DNA of 34,679 nt from Candidatus Acutalibacter pullistercoris (GCA_019115285.1 DXDU01000115.1:1-34679); one strand, 5' to 3'. Positions 23,217 through 31,680 are shown, counted from the stretch's first letter. Made by a program: numbers and translations. Notes: generated by a model from the sequence alone, not told the origin.

Positions 23217-24826
23217 GGCGTATGAAGGGGAAAAACCGGCGAGGAGGCCCTGGCGCCCTGGTGGCGCTGGCGATGTTCCTCGCCGTTTTTGTGTGGCTCT
23301 CTGTGTTTTTGGGAGCGGGCCAGGACGCCCCGGTCCAGGCCGTCCCCCTGGAAGGGCTGCCGGTGAACGCCCAGCCCATCCTGTTTCAAGAGACGGAAAG
23401 CGGCGTCTTTTTAGAGGCGTGGAGCGTGCGGGGCACGGCGTTTCTCCAGCTGGATGAAAAGGGGCGCGAGAGCGCTCGAACTTCCATCCCTTCTACCACT
23501 TCGGCGGCAAAGCCCCGGGGCGGCTCCCTGTTTTTGCTGACGGAGGACGGCACCGTTTCCCAGTATTCCCAGGGCCTGCAGCTGCTCGCCCAGTGGCAGA
23601 CCCCCACGCCCACTGTGTTTCTCTATCCTTACGATTTCTCCCCCGCCGGGGACTTGTACGCGGGGGAGGGGGCTGTCCTGACCCTGTACCCCCGGGGCGG
23701 GGGCGGGGAGGCCGCCGACCGGGAGTTTGAAGGGGAGATCCGCTTTCTCCAGGTCACGCCCCAGGGGCAGCTGTACGTCTACGCCGGCGGCACCCTGTAC
23801 CACAGCGGGGACGGCTCCTTCCAGAGGCTCAGCCCGGTCAGCGGCGGGAAAGAGCCCTTCGCCCTGCTGGGGGAGGAGGGCTGGGTGGACGTGTCCGGCG
23901 GGGTCTACCGCCTGGAAAACGGCAGCCCCCGGCTGGTGACAGACCTGGGGCTCCCCCCTGTGGTGGGCACGGAACCCCTCTACGCCGGAGACGAACAGGG
24001 CTTCGCCGTGGGGCAGAACAGCGGGGAGATCACCTGGTACGGCTGGGACGGGTCGGTGCTGGGCAGCTGCCTGGTCCCCACACCCCTGCGGGCGGTGACC
24101 CCCAGCCTGGCCCTGTGCGGAGGGGACGGGGCTTTGGCCTTGGCCCAGACGGGCTTCGCCGCCCCGGCGGCCACCCCCACGCCTACGCCCACGCCTGCCC
24201 CCAGTGAGGAGCCGGAAGAGACGCCTACCCCCGCTCCCAGTGAGGAGCCGGAGGGGACGCCTACGCCCGCTCCCAGTGAGGAGCCAGAGGGGACGCCTAC
24301 GCCCGCTCCCAGTGAGGAACCGGAAGGGACGCCCTCCCCAGCTCCCAGCCAGGAACCGGGGGAGACGCCTACGCCCGCTCCCAGTGAGGGGCCGGAAGAG
24401 GCGCCTACTCCCGCTCCCAGTGAGGGGCCGGAAGAGGCGCCTACTCCCACCCCGGCGCCCCCGCCCGCCGGCTGGGCCCCGGAGCTGCAGGGGGACAAGA
24501 TCTACGTGCCCCTGGGGGCGGCGGTGGAAGACTTGCGAAATTACTTTAAGCCCATGGCGGTGAAAGTCCTGACCCCGGAGGGGGAGGCGGTGTACTACGG
24601 CAACCTGGCCACGGGGATGACCGTGGAGGAGTACACCATCGTGGTGCCGGGGGACTGCGACGGCACCGGCGCCTGCAACGACCGGGACGTGCAGGCCGCC
24701 CAGGCCCACCTGCTGGAAGAAACCCTGCTGGAGGGCCCCTGCCGCCTGGCCGCGGACTTGGATGGGGACGGAGAAGTCACCCCGGAGGATTTGGTGCTGT
24801 TCGACACCCTGGCCCCAGCCTCCTAA
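23213..24826 (+). CDS. membrane-anchored propeller-like protein with Pro-rich repeats and C-terminal dockerin
   Basis: A 537-aa protein. The N-terminal anchor is at about 15-34 (LVALAMFLAVFVWLSVFLGAG). Residues 40-315 hold repeated short beta-rich units (LEAWSVRGTAFLQLDEKGRES, LFLLTEDGTVSQYSQGLQLLAQW, LYVYAGGTLYHSGDGSF) that look like a beta-propeller. Residues 320-415 are a tandem PAPSEEPEGTPT linker. The C-terminus has two dockerin-type Ca2+ loops, DCDGTGACNDRD and DLDGDGEVTPED, each followed by a helix. A dockerin would bind a cohesin; none is in the window and there is no catalytic module, so this is not a standard cellulosomal enzyme. ATG 23213 overlaps the previous stop; ATG 23222 is an alternative with better GGGGA spacing. 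Confidence 0.82.
   Translation: MRRMKGKNRRGGPGALVALAMFLAVFVWLSVFLGAGQDAPVQAVPLEGLPVNAQPILFQETESGVFLEAWSVRGTAFLQLDEKGRESARTSIPSTTSAAKPRGGSLFLLTEDGTVSQYSQGLQLLAQWQTPTPTVFLYPYDFSPAGDLYAGEGAVLTLYPRGGGGEAADREFEGEIRFLQVTPQGQLYVYAGGTLYHSGDGSFQRLSPVSGGKEPFALLGEEGWVDVSGGVYRLENGSPRLVTDLGLPPVVGTEPLYAGDEQGFAVGQNSGEITWYGWDGSVLGSCLVPTPLRAVTPSLALCGGDGALALAQTGFAAPAATPTPTPTPAPSEEPEETPTPAPSEEPEGTPTPAPSEEPEGTPTPAPSEEPEGTPSPAPSQEPGETPTPAPSEGPEEAPTPAPSEGPEEAPTPTPAPPPAGWAPELQGDKIYVPLGAAVEDLRNYFKPMAVKVLTPEGEAVYYGNLATGMTVEEYTIVVPGDCDGTGACNDRDVQAAQAHLLEETLLEGPCRLAADLDGDGEVTPEDLVLFDTLAPAS
24170..24460 (+). repeat. in-frame 36-bp tandem repeat encoding PAPSEEPEGTPT
   Basis: About eight copies of a 36-bp unit encode 12-residue Pro/Glu/Ser/Thr repeats in the linker of the dockerin protein. 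Copies diverge toward the 3' end (SEEPEG to SQEPGE to SEGPEE), so copy number may vary between strains. Confidence 0.85.
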
Positions 24827-24871
24827 ACCATACAGCGCACCACCCAAACTACCAAAAAGCGAGGAGATCTT

Positions 24872-27061
24872 ATGGCAATCACCTACCTGCCGGAGAAACA
24901 GCTGTTCCGGCTGGACACCAAAACTTCCACCTACGCCTTTACCGTGTACAAAGAGGGGTACCTGGTCCACCTGTACTACGGGGCCAAGGTGCCGGACACG
25001 GACCTTTCCTACCTGATGTTCCGGGGCTGGTTCGACGAGCTCAGCCCCAGGAACCCCAAGGTGGGGGAGCGGTTCTTCTCCACGGACATCGCCCCCCTGG
25101 AGTACTCCACCAATGGCGCCGGGGACATGCGCATCTCCGCCCTGTCCGTCCGGGGCGGGGCGGGGGACTCCGTCACCGACCTGCGGTACGTCTCCCACAA
25201 GATCACCAAGGGGAAGCCCAAGCTCCCCGGCCTGCCTGCCACCTACGACGACGGCTCCCAGGCCGAAACCCTGGAAGTGGAGACCGTGGACGCCGTCACC
25301 GGGGTAAAGGCGTACCTGCTCTACACCGTGTTTGAGGACTACGGCGTCATGACCCGCAGCGCGCGGATCGAGAACGGCGGCAGCGCCCCTGTCACCCTGG
25401 AGCGGGCCTACAGCGCCTGCCTGGACCTGCCCACCATGGACCGTGACATGGTCCACGTGTACGGCCGGTGGGCCAAAGAGAACACCACCGTCCGCCACCC
25501 CCTGCAGCACGGCATCCAGTGCGTCCAGTCCAAGCGGGGCATGACCGGCCCCAACCACAACCCCTTCCTGGCCCTGGTGGACCAGGACGCCACCGAGGAG
25601 CGGGGGGAGGCCATCGGCGTGAACCTGGTGTACAGCGGCAACTTCGCCCTGGACGTGGAGGTGGACACCAGGGGCTGCCCCAGGCTGCTGGCGGGCATCA
25701 ACCCCACAGACTTCCGCTGGAAGCTGGAGCCGGGAGAGAGCTTTACCTCTCCCGAGGCGGTGCTGGTCTACTCCCAGGAGGGCCTGGGGGGCATGAGCCG
25801 CACCTTCCACCACTTCTATTTAGACCACCTGTGCCCGCCCCAGTGGGCGAAAAAGAAGCGGCCCCTGCTCATCAACAGCTGGGAGGCGGCCTTCTTCGAC
25901 TTTGACGGGGACAAGCTGGTGGCCTTCGCCAAAGAGGCCAAAGAGCTGGGCATCGAGATGCTGGTGATGGACGACGGCTGGTTCGGCGACCGGCACGACG
26001 ACTTCCGGGCCCTGGGGGACTGGACCGTCAACGAGGAGAAGCTGGGGGGCACCCTGTCCCAGCTGGTGCAGCGGGTCAACGACCTGGGCCTCTCCTTCGG
26101 CATCTGGTACGAGCCGGAGATGATCAACCCCGACAGCGACCTGTACCGGGCCCACCCGGACTGGGCCATCTGCGCCCCGGGCCGGGAGAAGTCCCTGTCC
26201 CGGAACCAGTGCGTGCTGGACATGACCCGTAAGGACGTGCGGGACTGCATCTTCCAGCAGATGTACGACGTGATCTCCCAGGCGAACATCGCCTATATCA
26301 AGTGGGACTGCAACCGCCATATCTCCGAGGCGGGCAGCGCCCTGCTCCCCCCGGACCGCCAGGGTGAGTTCTTCCACCGGTACGTGCTGGGGGTCTACGA
26401 CCTGATGGACCGGATCACCAAGGCCTTCCCCCACATCCTGCTGGAGAACTGCTCCTCCGGCGGCGGCCGGTTCGACGCGGGCATGCTCTACTACTCCCCC
26501 CAGATCTGGGCCAGCGACTGCACCGACCCCATCGAGCGGCTGTCCATCCAGTTCGGGGCCTCCCTGTGCTACCCCATCTCCTCCCTGGGGGCCCACGTGT
26601 CCGCCAACCCCCGCACCGGCCTTGCCACCAAGGGCCGGGTGGCCCTGTGCGGCACCTTTGGCTACGAGCTGGACCCCAGAAAGCTCACCGAGGAAGAGCG
26701 GGAACTGGTGCGGGGCCAGGTGGCCGATTACCACAAGTATTACGATCTCCTCCACTACGGAGACTTCTACCGCCTGACCTCTCCCACCGAAGACCCCTAC
26801 CTGTGCCGGTGGCAGTTCGTCAGCCCCGACAAGAAAGAGGTGCTCTTCACCCAGGTGATTATGCGCCAGCCCCCGGCGGTGTGCCAGTTCCAGAAGCTGC
26901 CCGGCCTGGACCCCGACGCCTGGTACCGGGACGAGGCCACCGGGGCGGTGTACTCCGGGGCCCTGCTGATGCACGCCGGCCTGAACCTCTCCGCCGAAAA
27001 CGAGTTCGTCTACGGGGACGGGGCCAGCCTGTCCATCCACCTGGTGGCCCAGGACCGGTAA
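24872..27061 (+). CDS. GH36 family alpha-galactosidase
   Basis: A 729-aa cytoplasmic enzyme of normal length for bacterial GH36 (AgaA/RafA type), with an N-terminal beta-supersandwich (1-320), a TIM barrel (about 330-640) and a C-terminal beta domain. Motifs: LLINSWEAAFFDF; MDDGWFG; YIKWDCNRHIS with the nucleophile Asp about 479; LLENCSSGGGRFD; and SDCTDPIERLSIQ with the acid/base Asp about 549. It hydrolyses terminal alpha-1,6-galactose from raffinose-family sugars or melibiose. The start has GAGGAG six to seven bases ahead. No sugar transporter or regulator is beside it, and it is 46 nt after the dockerin gene, possibly read from the same transcript. Confidence 0.96.
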   Translation: MAITYLPEKQLFRLDTKTSTYAFTVYKEGYLVHLYYGAKVPDTDLSYLMFRGWFDELSPRNPKVGERFFSTDIAPLEYSTNGAGDMRISALSVRGGAGDSVTDLRYVSHKITKGKPKLPGLPATYDDGSQAETLEVETVDAVTGVKAYLLYTVFEDYGVMTRSARIENGGSAPVTLERAYSACLDLPTMDRDMVHVYGRWAKENTTVRHPLQHGIQCVQSKRGMTGPNHNPFLALVDQDATEERGEAIGVNLVYSGNFALDVEVDTRGCPRLLAGINPTDFRWKLEPGESFTSPEAVLVYSQEGLGGMSRTFHHFYLDHLCPPQWAKKKRPLLINSWEAAFFDFDGDKLVAFAKEAKELGIEMLVMDDGWFGDRHDDFRALGDWTVNEEKLGGTLSQLVQRVNDLGLSFGIWYEPEMINPDSDLYRAHPDWAICAPGREKSLSRNQCVLDMTRKDVRDCIFQQMYDVISQANIAYIKWDCNRHISEAGSALLPPDRQGEFFHRYVLGVYDLMDRITKAFPHILLENCSSGGGRFDAGMLYYSPQIWASDCTDPIERLSIQFGASLCYPISSLGAHVSANPRTGLATKGRVALCGTFGYELDPRKLTEEERELVRGQVADYHKYYDLLHYGDFYRLTSPTEDPYLCRWQFVSPDKKEVLFTQVIMRQPPAVCQFQKLPGLDPDAWYRDEATGAVYSGALLMHAGLNLSAENEFVYGDGASLSIHLVAQDR

Positions 27062-27133
27062 GGGCTCTGACCCTCTCCCCGGTTTTTCGGGAGAAACGCC
27101 CCTGTTTTCCCAGAACTCCCGGGGAAGTTCTAG

Positions 27134-27162
27134 TTGACAGGCCCCCACTTTCCTGCTATAAT
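27134..27162 (+). promoter_or_regulatory. consensus promoter of tRNA-Lys
   Basis: TTGACA (27134-27139), 17 nt, TATAAT (27157-27162). The ~35-nt leader folds into agctgttcgggc/gcccggacagct before the tRNA. Confidence 0.88.
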
Positions 27163-27201
27163 GACTAAAGCTGTTCGGGCCCCTGCCCGGACAGCTCCTG
27201 C

Positions 27202-27277
27202 GACTCATTAGCTCAGTCGGTAGAGCACTTGACTTTTAATCAAGGTGTCCGGGGTTCGAATCCCCGATGGGTCACCA
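27202..27277 (+). tRNA. tRNA-Lys(TTT)
   Basis: A 76-nt cloverleaf: acceptor GACTCAT/ATGGGTC, D stem GCTC/GAGC, anticodon stem CTTGA/TCAAG with loop CTTTTAA (anticodon TTT), T stem CGGGG/CCCCG with loop TTCGAAT, encoded CCA. Confidence 0.95.
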
Positions 27278-27281
27278 AGAG

Positions 27282-27335
27282 AAAGCCTAGCAATTACGCC
27301 ATTTTCAAGCGTTTTTGCCAGGCTTTTTTCTTTTA
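27282..27335 (+). terminator. terminator after tRNA-Lys
   Basis: The aaagcct-a-gcaa and ttgc-c-aggcttt arms pair around a long AT-rich loop, followed by tttcttttat. Confidence 0.65.
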
Positions 27336-27456
27336 TAAAACGGCATATTTTGACGAGTTTTGACCGTCTGAGGCGGGTCAACCGCGGGTCACTTTTAGGA
27401 GGCGAGTATTTTGCTGGATTATGACAGGTGCGATGTATATCCATACAAAGGAGAGC
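27336..27456 (+). other. AT-richer segment after tRNA-Lys with a truncated-looking mini-ORF
   Basis: It contains direct ccg(c)gggtca-type repeats near 27373-27392. A perfect AGGAGG at about 27399 is followed by a TTG start and a 20-codon frame (MLDYDRCDVYPYKGEPRVRL) that stops where the repeat module begins. It may be the 5' stub of a gene or the remains of an element inserted at the tRNA. No function is assigned. Confidence 0.35.
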
Positions 27457-28010
27457 CGAGGGTGAGATTATAACCCCCTGCGTTTTATAGCTCTCTGCCT
27501 CAAAGGAAGCTGTCCACCATGGGGGTCCAAGGGGGTCCTGGTGCCCAGTGGGCACCGTCCAGGACCGACCGAACCGGCAGGTGAGACCTTGCCCCCTTGA
27601 AAATCCTATTAAAATAATAAAAGAGAATCCCCCCTCCCGCGCCTGCGAGGGCACATAGACCTCCATGGTACGGGCGCGGGAGGGGGTAGGGGGGTGGGAG
27701 CTAGGAGGTTTGCCCACCCACCGGGCGAGTGGGGATGGGCCGCACTCGGCTCCCCCTTTAGGGGAGCTGGCCCGACGTAGTCGTGACTGAGAGGGCTGTC
27801 TTTCAAGGGGGTTACCAAGGGGGGGAGCGGACGCCCCCCCTTGGAATGAGATGATAGAGTTATATCCCCCCCTCCCGCGCCTGTGAGGGAACAACCCCCA
27901 CCATGGTCTGGGCGCGGGAGGGAGGTAGGGGGGTAGGAGCTATGAGGTTTACCCTCCCGCCGGGGGAGGCGGCAGCCCCCCGCGAGCCCCCGGGAGGCCT
28001 GTGGGCCGGA
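27457..28010. repeat. third-module, P6, B7 and P7 repeats (gene-free)
   Basis: No gene is supported here. The third module lies at 27475-27535. P6 pairs ccccctcccgcgcc (27630-27643) with ggcgcgggaggggg (27673-27686). A gtgactgagagggctgtc segment at about 27782 also occurs at 20697. B7 is ccaaggggggg/cccccccttgg, about 27818-27843. P7 pairs ctcccgcgcc (27872-27881) with ggcgcgggag (27911-27920). B7-P7 order is the same inverted arrangement as B5-P5. Confidence 0.75.
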
Positions 28011-28016
28011 AAGGCT

Positions 28017-28045
28017 TTGCTTTTTCCGGCAGGCTGTGCTATAAT
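28017..28045 (+). promoter_or_regulatory. promoter of the surface-polymer operon
   Basis: TTGCTT (28017-28022), 17 nt, perfect TATAAT (28040-28045) with TGC just before (extended -10). The leader to the ATG at 28156 is about 105 nt and includes gtccgccc...ggggcggac-type pairing around 28075-28097. Confidence 0.78.
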
Positions 28046-28155
28046 ACCAGCAATTATGGTTCTCTTGTCTGGGGTCCGCCCTATTTCGGGGCGGGGACCG
28101 GCCGCCGGGCGCTCTCCGGTCCGCCGGGAAACGGGCAGGGAAAGGAGCTTTTTCC

Positions 28156-29574
28156 ATGCATACCATTAAAAAGCTGAAGCGCACCATCGTGTTCATTTTA
28201 AAGCTGGTGCTGTTTTTGTGCCTGTTCGGGATCTTTTTCGGGATCTTCGGCATCAACAATCCCTGGCTCTTTAACCTGTCCCGCACCACCGGCGTCACCA
28301 TGGTGACCTTCGTGGTGCTGGGCATCGCGCTGATGTCGGTGTACGGAGGCTACGCCGTGGGCACCCAGAAGAGCAAGCCCATTGTCCACTCCATGGCGTT
28401 GGCCACCATCATCACCGACCTGGTCACCCACTTGCAGCTGTCCATTATGAACACCAGCGAGAAGAACAACGCCCACTTCGTCTACGAGACCCCGGAGCGG
28501 CTGCTGCTGGTGATCGTGCTGCAGCTGATTGTCATCGTGTTTTTCGCCTACTTCGGCAACTATATCTACTTCTCCCTAGAGCCCCCGGAGAAGTGCTGCG
28601 TCATCTCCTCCTCCCGGCAGAGCCTGGGGTCCATCATCCCCAAGATCAGCCGGTTTCGGAAGCAGTACGAGATCGACGAGATCATCCGCTACGACGCCAA
28701 GAACGTGCTGGACGTCATCGCCCGCAACGACACGGTGTTCCTCTACGACGTGCCCATGAAGGAGCGGGTGCACCTCATCGACTTCTGCTACCAGAAGCAG
28801 AAGAACATCTACTACAACTTCGAGATGATCGACGTGGTGAGCCAGGGGGCCAAGTACATGACCCTCGACGACAAGTCCCTGGTGATGTACACCGCCAAGG
28901 ACCTGACCATGGAGCAGCGCATCGCCAAGCGGCTGATGGACCTGTTCTTCTCCCTGGTGGGCCTTGTCATCGCAAGCCCCATCATGCTCTGCTGCGCCAT
29001 CGCCATCAAGGCCGAGGACGGGGGCCACGTGTTCTACAAGCAGAAGCGCCTGACCAAGTACGGCCGGGTGTTCGAGGTGTACAAGTTCCGCACCATGAAA
29101 GAGGAAAACTCCATCCACAAGTCGGTGACAGCCGACGACGACCGGATCACCAAGGTGGGCAAGTATTTGCGGAAGTTCCGGGTGGACGAGCTGCCCCAGC
29201 TGCTGAACATCTTAAAGGGGGACATGACCGTGGTGGGCCCCCGGCCGGAGATGCTGGAGAACGTGGAGAAGTACACCGAGCAGCTGCCGGAGTTCGCCTA
29301 CCGCCTGCGGATGAAGGCGGGGCTGACGGGCCTTGCCCAGATCTCCGGCAAGTACAACACCTCTCCCAAGGACAAGCTGGTGATGGACCTGATGTACATC
29401 GAGAACTACAGCATCTGGCAGGACATCAAGCTCATCTTCCAGACCTTTACCGTGTTTTTAAAGGCCTCGGAGAGCACGGAGGCCTTTGGGGCGGAAGCGC
29501 TGTACGACTTTGACGAAGACCGGGAGCGGGACCGCCGGGCCGCCGCCCCCCAGGAACCGGAGATAAAGGAGTGA
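28156..29574 (+). CDS. polyprenyl-phosphate sugar-1-phosphate transferase (WbaP/exopolysaccharide type)
   Basis: A 472-aa membrane enzyme that starts glycan assembly by moving a sugar-1-phosphate from a nucleotide sugar to undecaprenyl phosphate. It has four N-terminal transmembrane segments (about 10-32, 43-63, 76-95, 113-135), a cytosolic nucleotide-binding-like region (145-250), one membrane segment (about 262-285, LMDLFFSLVGLVIASPIMLCCAIAI) and the catalytic bacterial transferase domain. Its motifs are VFYKQKRLTKYGRVFEVYKFRTM, KVGKYLRKFRVDELPQLLNILKGDMTVVGPRPE, and LRMKAGLTGLAQISGKYN. ATG start after AAAGGAG. Its stop overlaps the following gene region, and it is the first gene of the surface-polymer operon. 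Confidence 0.93.
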   Translation: MHTIKKLKRTIVFILKLVLFLCLFGIFFGIFGINNPWLFNLSRTTGVTMVTFVVLGIALMSVYGGYAVGTQKSKPIVHSMALATIITDLVTHLQLSIMNTSEKNNAHFVYETPERLLLVIVLQLIVIVFFAYFGNYIYFSLEPPEKCCVISSSRQSLGSIIPKISRFRKQYEIDEIIRYDAKNVLDVIARNDTVFLYDVPMKERVHLIDFCYQKQKNIYYNFEMIDVVSQGAKYMTLDDKSLVMYTAKDLTMEQRIAKRLMDLFFSLVGLVIASPIMLCCAIAIKAEDGGHVFYKQKRLTKYGRVFEVYKFRTMKEENSIHKSVTADDDRITKVGKYLRKFRVDELPQLLNILKGDMTVVGPRPEMLENVEKYTEQLPEFAYRLRMKAGLTGLAQISGKYNTSPKDKLVMDLMYIENYSIWQDIKLIFQTFTVFLKASESTEAFGAEALYDFDEDRERDRRAAAPQEPEIKE

Positions 29575-29579
29575 GCCCT

Positions 29580-30302
29580 GTGGCCATAGACCAGTACCTG
29601 CGCCGGGTGTTTTCCGGCACGGCCCAAGAATTCTGCAAGATCGCGGGGGACGCCATGCTCTCGGGGAAGCGGCTGTTTGTCATCACCGCCAACCCGGAGA
29701 TCCTCATGCACGGGGAGCGGGACCAGTCCATCCGGGACATGCTGCTGCGGGAGGACCACGCCGTGGTCCCCGACGGCATCAGCGTGGTAAAGGCCATGAA
29801 CATGCTGGGCCTGCCCGCCCGGGAGCGCATCACCGGGGTGGACCTGGCGGAACAGCTGCTCCGCCTGGCGGGGGAGCAGGGCAAGCGGGTGTACCTGTTG
29901 GGGGCCAAGGAAGAGGTGGTCTCCGCCCTGGCGAAAAAGCTGCGGGCCCAGTACCCCCAGATGGAGCTTGCCTACCAGAACGGCTACAGCAAAGACAAGG
30001 ACGCCGACTTTGAGAAGGTGAAGGCCTTTGGGCCGGACCTGACCCTGGTGGCCCTGGGAGTGCCCGCCCAGGAGAAGCTCATCGCCCGGCACCTGGAGGA
30101 CTTCACCCACGGGGTGTTCATGGGGGTGGGGGGCTCCTTCGACGTGCTCTCCGGCAGCCTGCGCCGGGCCCCGGCCCTGTTTGTGAAGACCAACACCGAG
30201 TGGCTGTACCGGATTCTCCGGCAGCCCTCCCGGCTTAGCCGGTTCTGGAACAACAACGTGAAGTTCATCGGCCTGGTGCGCAAGGCCGCCAAAGGCCGGT
30301 AA
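29580..30302 (+). CDS. tagA: TagA/WecG family glycosyltransferase (GT26), likely ManNAc transferase
   Basis: A 240-aa membrane-associated GT26 enzyme. Signature segments are VVPDGISVVKA, GVDLAEQLLRLAGEQGKRVYLLGAKEEV, LTLVALGVPAQEKLI, FMGVGGSFDVLSG and the C-terminal RAPALFVKTNTEWLYRILRQPSRLSR...NVKFI that docks to membrane. In wall teichoic acid synthesis TagA adds ManNAc from UDP-ManNAc to lipid-linked GlcNAc, which fits the WecB gene next door. The track start (29571, GTG) lies inside the SD; the GTG at 29580 is 8 nt after AAAGGAG and is preferred. Confidence 0.9.
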   Translation: MAIDQYLRRVFSGTAQEFCKIAGDAMLSGKRLFVITANPEILMHGERDQSIRDMLLREDHAVVPDGISVVKAMNMLGLPARERITGVDLAEQLLRLAGEQGKRVYLLGAKEEVVSALAKKLRAQYPQMELAYQNGYSKDKDADFEKVKAFGPDLTLVALGVPAQEKLIARHLEDFTHGVFMGVGGSFDVLSGSLRRAPALFVKTNTEWLYRILRQPSRLSRFWNNNVKFIGLVRKAAKGR

Positions 30303-30309
30303 GGGGGAG

Positions 30310-30421
30310 CCCGGCGCCCGCCCAGCCCCGGCCGCAGGCCGGGGCCTGGCCGCCGGCAGGCGGCCGCCCCCCGCAGGGGGGCGGGGCGGGCGCCGGGCGG
30401 AAGGCCCCGGGGGCCTTCCGC
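30310..30421. repeat. GC-rich cloverleaf inverted-repeat element
   Basis: A perfect 14-bp outer stem (30310-30323 with 30384-30397) encloses three perfect hairpins in a row: gccccggcc-gca-ggccggggc (30325-30345), ggccgcc-ggca-ggcggcc (30348-30365) and gcccccc-gca-ggggggc (30366-30382). Only about four bases are unpaired at the junction. A further 10-11-bp hairpin follows at 30397-30421. It fills most of the tagA-wecB gap. There is no ORF, T-run or tRNA-like conserved loop. Confidence 0.85.
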
Positions 30422-30509
30422 GGGAAAGTTAGCCTGGCGCCCCGCATATCTTTAGGGAAGACACAGAAACGGGAACACCCTTTGTGGGAAAGAGAAAGGA
30501 GCGGAGGAC

Positions 30510-31646
30510 GTGAGAAAGATCAAAGTCATGTCCGTGTTCGGCACCAGGCCGGAGACCATCAAAATGGCCCCCCTGGTCAAGGAGTTGGAAGCCCGGGAGG
30601 AGTTTGAGAGCCTGGTGTGCGTCACCGCCCAGCACCGGCAGATGCTGGACCAGGTGCTGGAGGCCTTCTCCATCACCCCCGACTACGACCTGGACATTAT
30701 GAAGCCGGGGCAGACCCTGTCGGACATCACCGCCCGGGTGCTCCAGGGCCTGGAGAAAGTCATCCAGCAGGTAAAGCCGGACATGGTCCTGGTCCACGGG
30801 GACACCACCACCACCTTCGCCGGGGCCTTGGCCGCCTACTACAGCCAGACCGCCGTGGGCCACGTGGAAGCGGGCCTGCGCACGTACGACAAATACTCCC
30901 CCTTCCCCGAGGAGATGAACCGCCAGTTCGTGGGCTGCGTGGCCGACCTGCACTTCTCCCCCACGGAAGGTGCCAGGGAGAACCTGCTGCGGGAGGGGAA
31001 AAAGCCGGAGACCATCGTGGTCACCGGCAACACCGCCATCGACGCCCTGAAGACCACCGTCCGGGAGGATTACTCCGACGAGATCCTGGAGTGGGCAAAG
31101 GGCTCCCGGCTCATCGTCCTCACCGCCCACCGCCGGGAGAACCTGGGAGAGCCCATGCACCGGATGTTCCGGGCCATCCGCCGGGTGGTGGAGGAGTTCC
31201 CCGACGTGAAGGTGGTCTACCCCGTCCACCTGAACCCCCTGGTGCAGAAGGCCGCCGAGGAGGAGCTGGGCGGCTGCGACAGGGTGCGGCTCATCGCCCC
31301 CCTGGAGGTCATCGAGTTCCACAACGTGCTGGCCCGGTCTTATCTCATCCTCACCGACAGCGGCGGCATCCAGGAGGAGGCCCCCTCCCTGGGCAAGCCG
31401 GTGATTGTCCTGCGGGACACCACCGAGCGGCCCGAGGGCATCGCCGCCGGCACCTTGAAATTGGCCGGCACCGGGGAGGAGACCATCTACTCCCTGGTGC
31501 GGGAGCTGCTCACCGACGGGGAGGAGTACGCCCGGATGAGCCAGGCCAGCAACCCCTACGGGGACGGTTTGGCCAGCCGCCGCATCGCCGACGCCATTGC
31601 GGCCTGGTTTGCAGAGAAACAGCAGTCTGCGGAGGGCGGCCTGTAA
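30510..31646 (+). CDS. wecB: UDP-N-acetylglucosamine 2-epimerase (non-hydrolysing)
   Basis: A 378-aa cytoplasmic enzyme of usual length that converts UDP-GlcNAc to UDP-ManNAc. Motifs: SVFGTRPETIKMAPLVKEL at the N-terminus, VHGDTTTTFAGALAAYY, GHVEAGLRTYDKYSPFPEEMNRQ, LTAHRRENLGEP, and DSGGIQEEAPSLGKPVIVLRDTTERPE. The product is the donor for TagA, two steps in one pathway. GTG start at 30510 with AAAGGAG eight bases ahead. The cloverleaf element lies between it and tagA and may set their relative expression. Confidence 0.96.
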   Translation: MRKIKVMSVFGTRPETIKMAPLVKELEAREEFESLVCVTAQHRQMLDQVLEAFSITPDYDLDIMKPGQTLSDITARVLQGLEKVIQQVKPDMVLVHGDTTTTFAGALAAYYSQTAVGHVEAGLRTYDKYSPFPEEMNRQFVGCVADLHFSPTEGARENLLREGKKPETIVVTGNTAIDALKTTVREDYSDEILEWAKGSRLIVLTAHRRENLGEPMHRMFRAIRRVVEEFPDVKVVYPVHLNPLVQKAAEEELGGCDRVRLIAPLEVIEFHNVLARSYLILTDSGGIQEEAPSLGKPVIVLRDTTERPEGIAAGTLKLAGTGEETIYSLVRELLTDGEEYARMSQASNPYGDGLASRRIADAIAAWFAEKQQSAEGGL

Positions 31647-31680
31647 GATCGCCCAGTTTTTTCTCATGAGGAAAGAAGCG

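Noticed and set aside
24170-24460. 36-bp repeats as a CRISPR array or minisatellite outside genes
   Set aside because: The unit is in frame and encodes the Pro-rich linker of the dockerin protein.
27208-27894. Minus-strand 228-aa ORF ending ...SGIRTPDTLIKSQVLYRLS
   Set aside because: The C-terminal phrase is the antisense translation of tRNA-Lys, and the rest crosses the terminator and P/B repeats; not a gene.
30310-30421. tRNA or intrinsic terminator at the cloverleaf
   Set aside because: No CCA end, T-loop TTC or anticodon loop, and no T-run; stems and tri/tetranucleotide loops do not fit a tRNA.
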